This document shows positions 16,737 through 27,737 of a DNA stretch of 64,000 nt, in pieces. The notes under the pieces were generated by a model. The model worked only from the letters and a program-made list of their open reading frames with translations. It searched no databases and was not told the origin of the DNA. Where the stretch lies: assembly GCF_026262505.1 (NCBI RefSeq), contig NC_067208.1, positions 2,542,001 through 2,606,000 on the forward strand, read 5' to 3'. Position numbers and translations under genes: made by a program. Origin of the DNA: Trichomonas vaginalis G3. Its lineage: Eukaryota; Parabasalia; Trichomonadida; Trichomonadidae. The first letter of the stretch is position 1, and each line of letters starts with the position of its first letter.

Positions 16737-17611
16737 TCAAGCTTGACTTTTTACAATTTGAACTTTGTTTGCGTAGATATGAATTCTGAAAGAAGTATGA
16801 GGGTCTTGTATGACTTTGTACTTCTCCCATAGTTCATGTCTGTCAAACTTACCTGCCATGGACTCTTTCATAAGTTCCATGAAATCGTCTTCGGACAATC
16901 CAGGGAAAAGTATAATGTCAGTAAGTATTCTTTTAACATCCTTACTTAAACTCTTTGCTGTCTGTACACAAATGACAACTGAGATGTTAAAGTGTCTGAG
17001 CTTCTTAAGAATTCGACACATATCTTGTTCTCTATTCTTTAACAAAGGATGAGAGGCGAAATCATCTAAGATAAGAAGACACCTATGAGGGTATGTCTTC
17101 CAATCGTAAGATTGCAATTTCTTCGAAATGTATTCTATCTCTTTCTGTTTGTTTCTGAAGTGTTTCTTCTCTAATATTCTCTGCATTTCCTCATTTGGGT
17201 CTTTAAACTTAGAATTTATATACTCATTTATAGCATTGTACTTCAAAACCCTTCTTTGGTACTTCTTTATCCAATCTAACAACTCAGTATCCTTTATACA
17301 TACTAACTTAGACTTCTTTATAATATCTTTGAACGAATTGACGGTTTGGTCAAATTGACCAGAAGTACTACAAATGACAACTAACTCATAGAATGGGTCT
17401 TCTCATCTAGTTCTTGTTGTTGTGCAGCCATTTTAAGATAAGTGAAAGTCTTACCAGACCCAGGTGGTGCAATTAGACCTGTTATACCATTCTGAGCAAA
17501 TAAGAACTTTTCATGTATAGGCTTTATCTGAGCATTTTCTAACTTCCTCTTGTTCTTGTTTAAAACATTCTCAAATTTCTTGTCAATGTCAGCAAACTTT
17601 TTTTCTAACAT
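16737..17611 (-). pseudogene. A32-like genome-packaging ATPase (FtsK/HerA class), E1 copy
   Basis: The start is at the minus-strand ATG 17609-17611. Walker A reads APPGSGKT, Walker B reads CLLILDDFA, and VVICVQTA is the sensor strand. These are the marks of the packaging ATPases that pump DNA into capsids in Polintons, adenovirus-like and large DNA viruses. The gene is nearly identical to the E2 copy (41211-42084). It is broken, about one or two breaks. It is divergent from the gene at 17648. Confidence 0.85.
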
Positions 17612-17647
17612 ATTTTTAGAAAAATTAAAATTTTTATCTTTTAGAAA

Positions 17648-18108
17648 ATGTCTAGCGATTTCGCTATCTATATTTCGAGACAAGCTTTTCGACAGCAAAA
17701 CATCTGTCGACCATAAAATCTTACATAGTGTAAACAAGAAAGGTGAATTTGTTCTAAAGTTCTGTTTTGGAATATGACAAGAACCATAAAACATTAGGCA
17801 GAGAAGTCTTTAAGTTTGTCAATGACAGACTTGTTGACAGAGATGACACCGATTGGAAAGATGAAGTCCAACAAAACTTCTTAGAATGCAAAGAAGACAC
17901 ATGCGCTGTTCTTGAAGATGAAATAGAAAACAGAATAGATGAGCTATTAAAGGACAAAGAACTTTTACATAAATATGGTTGCGCCAAATTTGACATAACT
18001 CCACCAGAAAAGAAGAAGAGAGAAAAGAAAGAAAAGAAAGAAAAGAAAGTAGAAGAAGAGAAGAAAGAACCTGAACCCGTTCCAGAGAAAAAGAAATTTG
18101 ACATGTAA
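17648..18108 (+). pseudogene. 149-residue Maverick protein with Lys/Glu tail (E1 copy)
   Basis: This is homologous to the open E2 gene at 40724-41173. A globular N terminus (KFVNDRLVDRDD, CAVLEDEIENRID) is followed by a strongly charged Lys/Glu/Pro tail. It is divergent from the packaging ATPase and convergent with the next minus-strand gene. Function unknown. About one break. Confidence 0.55.
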
Positions 18109-18124
18109 AAATAAAATTTTATTT

Positions 18125-18549
18125 TTAGAACATTTCTGGGTCAATGTCAATGTTCTCTTCCTCTTTAGGAGTAAACACTGGCTTAGACTCTAAAATCTTT
18201 TTACCCAATTTACCTTGAACTTCAACTATCTTAGACTCATAATATTCATAGTCGTCTGCCTTTCTTTGGTTCATAAGGTATAACAAGTTTGTATGCTTTG
18301 CCTTCTTTAAGGTTGAGAACCTTCTGTCAAAATTTTCTTTGACTGCTAACAAACCTTCTCTATGTCTAAGTCTTCAAATTTCGCACCATTTTTAGTCACA
18401 ATAGCAAAACTTAAACTGGTTCGATGTTCCAAAACTTTGCTGAATGAAGACTTTTCAAAATGGTAGAAGTAAACATTCAAATATGTGAATGGGTCTAGTT
18501 CTTCTTTAAGTCCTGACATGTACTTGTTTACTGAGATGAATTTTGCCAT
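18125..18549 (-). pseudogene. Small Maverick protein next to the helicase, possible ssDNA-binding role
   Basis: The start MAKFISVNKYMS at 18549 is shared with E2 (40290-40707). The composition suggests alternating beta strands (YLNVYFYHFEKSS, FAIVTKNGAKFE, KVVEVQGKLGKK in E2) and an acidic tail. That shape and its place after the helicase would suit a small OB-fold protein, but this is a guess. About two breaks. Confidence 0.5.
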
Positions 18550-18583
18550 CTTTTCTATCGGATAAAAAAATATTTTTTTAAAT

Positions 18584-19820
18584 TTACTCATAAAAATTTT
18601 TCTTTGTATATACACCATTCTGTACGTCTAAAAGACTTTTGACATTTGCCAAGAATGTTCGTTTAGACGCTGCCATATAACCATATTCTTGACAATATTG
18701 TTTATACGAATCGTACAATGACCTTTCATCTAAACACTCAAAGTCAGTTTCATCTATGAACAGTTCATATACACTCTTGTTTGCTTCTAACAATGTTTGT
18801 CTCTCTTCGGTATGTGGAATTTGTCTTGGATTGAACTTTGAAATATCTAAATGTCATAAAATATGAGAACAAGTGGTTGTAAAAGTCAGATGTCAAAGTT
18901 TCTGCTAAGTCGTCAAAATATTCTGTATCTTGCATATGAGAATCTGACGTTCTGACAACTACATATCTTCTGTCAGAACTTTCTAACTTCATCGGAACAG
19001 TATTGTTTGAAACCATAATGAAGTTTGCAACATTTTCACAAACTCTTTGGTCTTTATATTTTCTTTCAACAACTCCAACTTTGTCTGTTATAAGACTCTT
19101 CAAAGCATCTGAGTTCAAAACTTTTGTTGTATCTATACTTTGAAGTTCGTTACAAACTATAAGTTTCATATTCTCTATTGAGGAGTTAAATTTACCGCAG
19201 ATGTTTTCTAAGTTTGTCATATTCGGATTCGAATAGCCCTCTAACAGTTTGCACAAAATATCTGTAAAGAAAGTATTCTTACCTGTTCCTTGTTTTCCAA
19301 TTATAATGAGAGCAGTTTCATTTTTAGCACTTGGATGTTGTAAGATGTTTGCAAACCAACATAAGATATACTCATAGACTCTTTCGTTTCCATTGCATAT
19401 AATTTCTTTGACATGGTCTAACCAAGCTTCTATAATATTTTCTTTCCATTCTACTTGTTCGTATTTATATCCAGTGAAGATAGAATAGAAGTTTGGAGAA
19501 GGTGTATAAAACTTTATACCACGAACTGAAAAATCTTCTAACTTTGACAATAAGATATCCCAAGCATCTAACATCTTCATTCCAACTTGTACAACTTTTA
19601 TTTTCTTAAGTTTCTGTCTACATTCTTGTTCAGACACTATTGTTGCTCTTGGTTTGTTAAAGACAACATCCCATTCTTTCATGACATAACATTCTGGGGC
19701 AGAGTCAACATAAATGACTAAACGTTTCAAATTCTCGACTGCTTTGTTATAGTCTCTAAATGGACACATATTTCTGAATGCTTGGAAGTCATAAAAATCT
19801 GAAACATCTATTCTGTACAT
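18584..19820 (-). pseudogene. SF3 helicase (D5-like primase-helicase type), E1 copy
   Basis: Walker A reads IGKQGTGKN. The SF3 Walker B region reads LIVCNELQSID, motif C reads FIMVSNN and the following arginine finger reads SSDRRYVVV. The family is the replicative superfamily 3 helicase of poxvirus D5 type. It unwinds the element's DNA ahead of its polymerase. The E2 copy is at 39023-40254. Broken, about two breaks; the ATPase core remains recognisable. Confidence 0.85.
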
Positions 19821-19852
19821 TTTTATAAAAATAAAAAAAAATAATATTTTTT

Positions 19853-20651
19853 TTATTCTTGACTTTGTTGTTCCATTTGTTGCATTTGTTGTTCTTGAGC
19901 TATTTGTTGTTGAAGTTGTTCTTGTAATACAATACTTTCACCAGTTGCATCTTCCAATTCGAAACTTTCTGCCGTCATTGACAAATACATAGGACATAAA
20001 AGTTTTACAGGAACAAAGTTTGCGTCAACTAATGTCAACGTTATACTTGCCAAAGTGTTTGAGTTCACTAAGGTTGAAAATTCTGCATTCGAATGAACAA
20101 TAGGCAAACCAGCAGAGAAAGTATTGTTTATACGCATAAGTATCTTTTGGTCATAATAGTTTCTGTCGACATTCGAATAACACTTTGAACCTAAGTTTGA
20201 AACAATATATAAGATTGGTGTGCTTAATGTCAATGGAATAGACATTCCTTGTATGACACCTTTTCCTGTTATAGGAAACTGTTGGTAGTAAAAACCAGAA
20301 ATAAGTTTTGTATTATAGCTCATATCGTTTATAGTAAAACTCAGTCGGACATCCAAACATAATGAAACCTGCTCTAGTTGCAGCACATGTTACACCCGTA
20401 CTTAAAGTATTAAATAAGTCAACAAAACCTGTTGGTGGTATATCTGAGTAAGTATCTTCAAAGGAGTATTTTTTACCATTCACAACAATAAAGTCTTCTG
20501 GTGTCAAAAGAGCAAAACAGGCTTTAGTCGTCATTGTGTTTAAGGTTAGTTTACAATATCGTCCTTGAGGACTTTGTAAGTTTGTTGTTATAGAATTATA
20601 TGACTCAGGGTTTTTAGTCGTAATAGTATAAACCATTATGTCTTCTGCCAT
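19853..20651 (-). pseudogene. Minor capsid (penton-like) protein, E1 copy
   Basis: This is homologous to the open 265-residue E2 protein (38196-38993). The body is beta-strand rich with a Gln-rich C-terminal tail (QQQIAQEQQMQQ). Its position beside the major capsid gene and its size suit the single jelly-roll penton of Polintons. The assignment is by synteny and composition. About one break. Confidence 0.65.
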
Positions 20652-20661
20652 TTATATATAT

Positions 20662-20890
20662 TTAAAAGTTTTTCTGAAAGTGGAGAAGAACTTCATCTAA
20701 ACTTTCACATGGCGTTTCTTGAAGTTCTCTGTCTAAGAAGTTCAAATATTTTGTAAAGACATAGAACTTTCCTTTGTCTACACGAACAAACAAAACAGGG
20801 TCTTTCATATCGTTCAAAAGTGTGTAAAGTCCTTTACATGAAATAAAGTCTATATTTTTTCTTCAAACATCTTTCAAGAAGTTTTGACAT
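20662..20890 (-). pseudogene. Small E1-specific gene remnant
   Basis: The start MSKLLERCLKK at 20890 leads to a coding-like stretch (VRVDKGKFYVF, LDRELQETPCESLDE) with a stop at 20662. It lies between the minor capsid gene and the next gene, where E2 has no room for it (five bases at 38192-38195). About one break. Unknown function. Confidence 0.5.
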
Positions 20891-20896
20891 TTTTAC

Positions 20897-21479
20897 TTAG
20901 CAAATAAATTTTAATGAAATGTTGTGGTCGTCAAAATATTTTTATGACGTCTGGGAAACTATACTTTAAGTTCAACGTTTCACCTCCTTTCATAACGTAT
21001 ATCTTGTCAATGACATTATATGAAACACCACAGCAACTAATGTCGGGTTCTATTTCTTTGATGTTTATATCGTCTGCCTCTGTCAAAAGTTTCAATAGTT
21101 CTTTCAAAACTTCATGAGGTGCAATGACATATGAGTTCACTTTTACAGGGTTGTGTTCGACCAAGTTTAACATTATACTTAAAGCTTGACAAATCTTCTC
21201 CTGAGTTTGAAGTTTGTCTTTCAGTTGTTGGTAGTCGTTTCGAATATCTGCAACAGAACTTAAGTCTCTGCTAACTTCAGGATATGTTGGTTGTTCTTTT
21301 ACAGGAACTATTGTTATACCATCTTCGTCTTCGTATGGTTTCCCCACTTCAACATCTCTGTCTTTGACATTGACAACAACACTTTGACTGTTTGTTTGAG
21401 TTGGTGAATTTAACTTCACATCTGCCACCGCCATTAAACCTTTTGAAACACTCACGCTTCTATTTTTCGGAAATGACAT
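20897..21479 (-). pseudogene. About 190-residue Maverick protein, unknown (E1 copy)
   Basis: The start MSFPKNRSVSVSKG at 21479 is 18 bp from the divergent gene at 21498. The N-terminal third is low complexity, then comes a helical middle (DYQQLKDKLQTQEKICQAL), then a compact C terminus (YVMKGGETLNLKYSFPDVIKIF). The E2 copy is at 37614-38191. It lies between the two capsid genes, so a virion assembly role is possible. About one break. Confidence 0.55.
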
Positions 21480-21497
21480 TTTACTTAGAATAAAAAG
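21480..21497. promoter_or_regulatory. 18-bp bidirectional promoter
   Basis: TTTTACTTAGAATAAAAAG lies between two divergent start codons (the motif's last base is the final spacer base). E2 has the same spacing at 37596-37613. Confidence 0.55.
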
Positions 21498-21917
21498 ATG
21501 GACGTATTCGAGTATCTCTTCGAATTGAAGCAGAACAAAGTTTACACACACAAACAATACAAATACATTGACAGAATAGTTCTTTATACAAACAATGGTA
21601 AATGTTATAGAATAGCAGTCTTTGCTGAACCAAAATATTTTCATAAAGCAAAGAAAGTTGGTATAACCGAGATGGTGAAAGTTCTTGAAGCATACAAAAA
21701 TATAACAACAAAACTTACAGATATTTCTAAAGGAAAGTTTATCTTACAATATTATGTCAAAACTGGCGTACTGTCAATATTTGACGGAGAGAAGTCAGTT
21801 CAAGAACAACTTACTGACCTGCTGCCAAAATCTGCTCGATGGAAGCTGTCGTTATGCCAATCTGAGGAGCCCCAGCAGGTTTCATCGAACGAATCTTCAA
21901 AAGAGCATCTTCCGTGA
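21498..21917 (+). CDS. 139-residue Maverick protein, tail overlapping the capsid gene
   Basis: This open frame has an open homologue in E2 (37176-37595) with about 94% identical residues. The N-terminal half is basic and Tyr-rich (KVYTHKQYKYIDRIV). The C-terminal 35 residues are encoded antisense to the end of the major capsid gene, an arrangement kept in both elements. Function unknown. Confidence 0.6.
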   Translation: MDVFEYLFELKQNKVYTHKQYKYIDRIVLYTNNGKCYRIAVFAEPKYFHKAKKVGITEMVKVLEAYKNITTKLTDISKGKFILQYYVKTGVLSIFDGEKSVQEQLTDLLPKSARWKLSLCQSEEPQQVSSNESSKEHLP

Positions 21918-23415
21918 AAAGTGCTATTGGTTTTGTAAACTTCTTTGCTTTCAATTCATCTGGACCGTCTCTGTCACCAGTATATTGTATTTGAACTGTA
22001 CCAACAGTTGAAATACCACCCATAAAGTCTTCTGAGTCAGCAAATGGAATGCCAAGCCAAAAGTTTGAACGGTCTCCATTTGTATATTGAGTTTTTTGAC
22101 CTCCTGTATGAGTCCATACTTTCACATATGGCATAATAGAACTTTGCATTTCAGGGTTAATGGTTGTTGTGAAGTTGTTGTTAAAGTTCATAGCATCTAA
22201 TGTCAAGTTGACTGACCTCATATCCTCAACTGTAGAATATTCTTCTCTTGGATAATATTTGCCATCTATGTTTATATGATATTTAATACCGGGGTTGTAG
22301 AAACAAGAATAGTCATTTATAGTTCGTCTGAACAGTACAAACATAGTATCTGCATGTTTCATTGCAGTTGTTAAAGCAATATCTGTTCTTGCACCTGGGT
22401 CAGCACTTTGTTTCCAACTTCACCTGCAAAGTCTTTGACAGATATTTGGTGTATAGGGAACATAAGTGGAACTGCAATATATTTGGCAGCTAAAGCATTT
22501 GAAATATCTGGGTCCAACATATAGACTGCAAGTCTGCTTTCTATTCTCTTGCATTCAAATTTTTCGCATGTGAACTTAACTGGGTCCCAAGCAGTTCCAG
22601 CAGCATTGAATATAATAGTTTACTTCATTGTTGAAGTTTGAGAAACCAAAGTCTAAGTTCAACTTTGTCTTTGCAAAAGTCACAGAACTTGGCTCCACCA
22701 GTTCCAGCTACAGTAATGCTGAAATGGTCTTGTGTTGGTGCAATGACTAAGTTATTTTTGCTTGGAGTAAGTCAATAGAAATTTTTCCTGCCCAGTTTGG
22801 CAAGTATCTTAAAAACCTGAAGATGAGGAAAGATGACAAAGGAACTCTAAGTTTCAGTTTTACTTTAGTGCAGCAGTTCCATCTGAACCAGAAAGGTTAA
22901 CATAAACTCCTGGAACGTTAGGGTCAAGTCTTCTTATTTTCTCAATATTTGCATACTGGTCTGTTTGTTCTCTAGCTTGTGGTGTACTGAGTTTCTCAAA
23001 GCGAACCATTCATAGTTGCTTGCCATGTTACTGTTTGAACTAAGTCAGAGTTAGAATATATCTTATATCCCATGAAAACTTCTGGAGCATATTGGTATCC
23101 GACATAGAAAATTCCATTGCAACCTTTCTTGTCAGACAACTTGGCAGAAGGTTTTATTTCAATGTCTTGTTCCACGTATAAGAATGAGTTGTCAATAGAA
23201 ATAATATGAAACCTGTCGCAAGCAATATCTACTGTTGTTGAAGAACCTTCTCCAAACTCCCCTACGTTTCCATAAGAAACAGCAGTTGTATATTCGTAAG
23301 TTCCAGGAACTATTTCTGACCTTCTAATGGCATTGTCGCATTCGTTATACCATTCGGAAACATTTCCGTTCATGCATCCAAAACTGTTGGCGTTATATTC
23401 TGAGCGGTCGTACAT
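21811..23415 (-). pseudogene. Major capsid protein (double jelly-roll type), E1 copy
   Basis: The start at 23415 and several long blocks match E2 (34551-37282): CNGIFYVGYQYAPEVFMGYK, PNVPGVYVN, SFNYYFN-like strands, KFTCEKFECKRIESRLAVY and a C-terminal block ending in IEQILAAGQ. Size, beta-rich blocks and position between the large protein and the minor capsid gene match the Polinton major capsid protein, which forms trimeric capsomers. Broken, several breaks (about five or more), making it among the most decayed E1 genes. Confidence 0.75.
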
Positions 23416-23567
23416 TTCATATGGGTAAAAATATAGAATAGTTGGATTTATATATCATAATAGAACCCACTCGTACCAAGCTTTACTTTCTTCCTGACTG
23501 AGTTTTTAACTCTTCTTTTCCTTCATTGCCACTACTTTCACTAGATGAAGTTACTTCTTCACTACTT

Positions 23568-26500
23568 TCACTTTGTTCTACTCTTCTTCTTTGGTGTCGC
23601 TTTTGGTAACTTGCCCTCTGCTTCAAGTCGTTGCATCTTTGCCTCATGTTCACCTAGTATGTTTAAATTTCACGTGTCCTTTTTGCCTTTGGCTCTGGTC
23701 GCCCATCTCAGGTAACCTATATCCTAGAAAGATTTTGTCATAGTTTGTATTTGAGTCTTCGCGTATTGTTTGCATGACTCTTTCCTGAGTTTCCGGTTCA
23801 AGCTCTTCAAACAGAGCTTGTCCATATGGAATAAGCTCGTTTCCAAATATATGTTTTTGTAGCCATTCTGGTTTTCTTTCCATGTTACCAATAATATCTT
23901 TTGTGAATGGGAAAGCTTTTACCCAATGTTTCAGTCTTGCGTCATTTATTTCTGTAGTTGGTTTTATTTTTGTCAAGGAACATGTTTTTCAATACTAACA
24001 TTTCATTTGGTACTGTCCATTTGAGTTTTCTTAATATTCATCCCTTCTCAGTTCATTGTCTGCAAAGTAAGTTTTTTATGACATTTTGCAAACTTTCGTT
24101 TGCAAGGTCATGTACAATAGGTTCTCTTCCTTCTCTCTCCCTAACTTTCTTTCTAAACTCTTCACCAAATATACCATCTCTATGGTTCTGTGTAGTTCTT
24201 TGAGATAAATGTTCTAGAACGTCAGGTGTTATATTTCCATCAGCCATGTTCATTTCATACTGGTCCAAAATATCTGCATCTTTCATATCTTTCAATGGCA
24301 TTAAAGCCGCGCTGAAAATACCAGCTATATCTGGTTCACCATTCACTTCCATTGCGTCTACAACTTCTTGGAATTGTGGTTGTAAGTTTATGAACCACCT
24401 ATCCGGATTAGCTTTATGACCCCATCTCATTGTAGTTCCATAGTCTGCAGAAACAAAAGTAGGTTTGTTTCCATATTGGTTAGGTTCTGAATGAACTTTA
24501 AACAATGTTTCATTTCTATATGTTTTGTTGAAATTTAACCTTTTATTTTCACCGAGTTCATCCAAAGATTGAACGTTATATGGTCGTAAGTAAAAAGGAT
24601 TGTTGTATTTGCGTACATTTTCTTTCAGTACTTCCATTCTATGCTGAATATTTTCATCTGATGTTGGAGTCTTTTGTATGTCGGCGAACATTTTTCGATA
24701 TTCTTCTACTATGTCAGCCGAATTTTTCTTAGACTCTTGGAAAGATTCCATATTCTCCGCATACTCTTGTTGAGGGTCAAGATTTTTCGGCTGTTCCAAA
24801 TCTTCATCTAGTTCTGTGAAGTTAGTTTCCAAAGGAGGGACTTGTTCGTTTCCTTCAGGCTCTTCTAGCTGTTGTTGCTGAACTATTTCTTCCATGTCTG
24901 GTTGTATCTGAACTTCTTCCTGTGGAGTTTCTTGTACCTCATCTGCTGGCATTTCATATATTCCGAGACCGTTTTTAACAAGTTCCCTATTTAAGCCATC
25001 CGCATTCATAACCCTTTCTTCTTTCGTTCCGTCTCTATTTTTTACGCGTTTCATGAAGATAGTTGAATTATCATTTATCTCTGACACCAAATATCTTGGA
25101 GTAAATTCATCCATGTCATTTGGATGATATGCTATTAAATCATATCCCTTAGCGAGCTTGTATTTTCCAGGTTTGAAATTATATCCCATTTGGTGCTGAA
25201 CCATAAAGCTAAATAGGTTCGGGTCAGTATTTCCTTCCTTGAACTTTCTAATAGCTTCTTTATATCTGTCACTAAAGTCAAGAGTATCTGGGTAACCATA
25301 GTCTTCCTTAAGCATTTTTAAGAATTCTTGGTTTCCTTGTTCTCTACTTCTTTTATGTCCTTGCTCTGTTTGTGGTTGTTGCTGTGCAGTGTTTTGAACT
25401 GTTGGTTGTGGTGTAGTGTTTTGAACTGTTGGTTGTGGTGCAGTGTTTTGAACTGTTGGTTGTGGTGTAGTGTTTTGAACTGTTGGTTGTTGTGTTGGTT
25501 GTTGTGTTGGTTTTGGTGCATGCCTGTGTCTGTGTCCATGTGACGATGTAAATGTTTTAGGTAGTCCTGGTGCAGGTGCTTCTCTTGGAGGGTTTGGTGG
25601 TATATAAGTTCCACTAGCTAGTATATAAGTTCCACCAGCTGGTATATAAGTTCCACCAGCTGGCACATATGTTCCATCTGCAGCATAATGTCCTACCTGA
25701 CTTTTCGTTCTTAAGAAAGCATTTACTAGGTCTGTTTTGGTCTGTTGTAACTCTTTTTCTTGACTTTCCACAACAGTTGCTCTAACGGCGTCATAGGCAC
25801 TTTGAACTGCCTGTCTCGTTGCTGCATCTGTTATTTTCGTCATATTTTGTGCTACTTCTCTTAACTCGTTGTCGAAACCTTCAGACTTCAGTTTCTTTCC
25901 AGATGAGAAGTCGTTCACTAGTTTCACCTTACTATGAAGAGCTTCGAAGGCATTCTTAAAGTCAGCATTCATTAAAGCTTCATTTGAACTGTCTTCATCC
26001 GCTTGTATTTTTGTCCTTATTGACCCTATAAGTTGGGCTGCTTTAGCGTTGGCTTGGGCATCTAACCAGTCATTATTAGCTTTTATATATTCTGCGCTTT
26101 TCATTGCCTTTTGCATGGCTGCGTCGTTATTTTTACTTTCTTGTGCTAAGTTTTCATACTGTACGGTTTGGTTTTGCAACTGTAAAAGTTTTTCTGCCTT
26201 TACATTTGCTTCAACTTCTTTTTTATACTCATCGCTATCCATATATGTCTTCAGGGCTTTTTGTTTTATCTCTTCATCTTTCAGTACTTTATATTGAGTA
26301 GTATGGTTTTTCAAATTTATAACATCTTGTTCCATTTTTGCTACTTCTGCTGCTTTTTCTGACACTTTTTTCGCATATTCCTCTGTACTTAGTTCTTTCA
26401 GTTGTTCTTCTTTCTTCTTTTTCTCTACGTTTAACTCATTTAGTTTCTTTGTGTGTCTGTCATATTCTAGTTTCTTTTCGTTTTCACTTATTTGTTTCTG

Positions 26501-26818
26501 TATGTCTATGTTTGACTTTTTGACATCTGTTATTTGATTTTTGAGTGAACTCAAATTCATTTGACTTTGAGGGTTATAAGCTGTTCCGTCTGCAGCTCCA
26601 CCATAGCCTGCCATTTTCGCTAAAAGTGCCGCTCTTAAACCTCCACTCTGTGCACCAATAACTCGGTTTAAAAGCATAGGGTTGCTTGACATTTGTTGCA
26701 ACATAGTGGGGTCATTCATAATTTGTTGTTGCAACTGTTGTTGTGGTGTCAGTTTTACTATTGGATGTTTCAATGCTCTCTTCCTCTTACGTATATTCTT
26801 ACGTAGCTTACGTGGCAT
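23568..26818 (-). pseudogene. Large (about 1,080-residue) Maverick protein with repeat linkers, E1 copy
   Basis: I take the start as MPRKLRKNIRKRK at 26818, since the same ATG is shared by E2. The basic N terminus could bind DNA. Residues about 100-330 are long charged helices (coiled coil). A linker of repeated GTYIPAG units and PTVQNT repeats follows, then an acidic Gln-rich zone, then a globular C-terminal third (TRWGHKANPDRWFINLQPQF-like). It lies next to the major capsid gene. A scaffold or tegument-like virion role is possible but unproven. Broken, about two breaks. Confidence 0.6.
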
Positions 26819-26990
26819 TTTAAGTGAAGTAAAAAACGGTTTTTGACAGATGTTTATATGACACTTTTTGTTCAGCACAAAAAACTACTCGGTCAAAGTG
26901 TTGTCAGTTTTGTAAAATAACCGTCCTATCTCCGTGCCTATGACGAAGAAATCATGAAAATTCAAGAGGTGAGAAAAGAGGTGAGAAAAC

Positions 26991-27006
26991 AGGTGAGATC
27001 TCACCT
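26991..27006. promoter_or_regulatory. GATC-centred dyad, site 8
   Basis: AGGTGAGATCTCACCT lies near the right end of E1, with GAGGTGAGAAAA repeats on the left and TCTTCACCTAAA on the right. Confidence 0.8.
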
Positions 27007-27044
27007 CTTCACCTAAATTATATTTTTGGGTCCTTTACACTCAT

Positions 27045-27315
27045 TACGATGAAGAAGTCTTGACAAAACATGTACGTTCGTGTTTGACAAAACATTTACG
27101 AAGAAATCATGACAAATTCAAGAGGGTAGAAAAGAGGTTAGATCTAACCTTCTACCCTAAATTATATTTTTGGTCATTTACACTCATTACGAAGAAGTCT
27201 TGACAAAACATGTACGTTCATGTTTGACAAAACATTTACGAAGAAGTCTTGACAAAACATTTACGAAGAAGTCTTGACAAAACATGTACGTTCATGTTTG
27301 ACAAAACATGAAAAC
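27045..27315. repeat. 25-bp iterons, reverse orientation
   Basis: Repeated TTACGAAGAAGTCTTGAC-AAAACAT units and GTACGTTCATGTTTGAC units lie just inside the right TIR. They are the reverse complement of the iterons at 11955-12034 and 58190-60507. Confidence 0.8.
27135..27150. promoter_or_regulatory. GATC-centred dyad, site 9
   Basis: AGGTTAGATCTAACCT has GGGTAGAAAAG on the left and TCTACCC on the right, the T/A variant of the dyad. Confidence 0.8.
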
Positions 27316-27455
27316 ATATATAATTTGTGAAAAGTGACACATTATATATAATGTTTTCGACCCAGAAGACTAACAATTTTCCGAATAAAAAACTTCATTT
27401 ATTACTAAACATCATCAGGGCTAGAAGGCACGAAGTGCCTGGAAGCCCCACTACC
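27293..27455. repeat. E1 right terminal inverted repeat
   Basis: This is the mirror of the left TIR (GCCTGGAAGCCCCACTACC before the T run). Between about 27350 and 27395 lies a short remnant matching the 3' end of the E2 gene at 29748-30650, so E1's right end corresponds to E2's left end. Confidence 0.85.
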
Positions 27456-27478
27456 TTTTTTTTTTTTTTTTTTTTTTT

Positions 27479-27735
27479 AAAAAAGATCAATTAATTTGCC
27501 TTTCCAATAATAAAAATTTAATCAAATTGAAGACTAATAAAAAGTGACACGACTACTTAACTTTCAGAATTTTCAGACAATCTTTTCAATGTATTCACAA
27601 AAATTTGTTAAGCTTCAAAAATCACTACGCTCCCTCAGCTGTAATAAAAGCTATTATCTGTCTATAAATATTACGAATATCACTTAACCAACTGATGAAA
27701 TTTGTTTCAGTTTGTTTATTCTTTTGAATGATTTT
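27479..27735. other. Host DNA right of E1
   Basis: A short minus-strand frame across 27625-27816 (ETNFISWLSDIRNIYRQI) looks weakly coding, but I cannot name it. Nothing else is visible. Confidence 0.35.
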
Positions 27736-27737
27736 TA

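Larger units (their letters stand above)
3629..27478. mobile_element. Polinton/Maverick element E1, both ends present
   Basis: The element is about 23.85 kb, bounded by inverted terminal repeats that begin with poly-A/T (A run 3629-3654, T run 27456-27478) followed by GGTAGTGGGGCTTCC. The left flank ends GATG before the A run and the right flank reads AAAAAAGATC after the T run, so a 6-bp AAAAAA target duplication is possible but ambiguous. It carries the Maverick set: integrase, packaging ATPase, SF3 helicase, major and minor capsid proteins. To these are added a Dam-like methyltransferase, a phage-like tail fibre, an HNH endonuclease and a KilA-N regulatory cluster. No DNA polymerase B was found in it. 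The integrase, fibre, methyltransferase and several small genes are open, while ATPase, helicase and capsid genes are broken; in all about ten or more breaks. Intact TIRs and about 98% protein identity of the integrase to E2 suggest a young copy. Confidence 0.92.
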
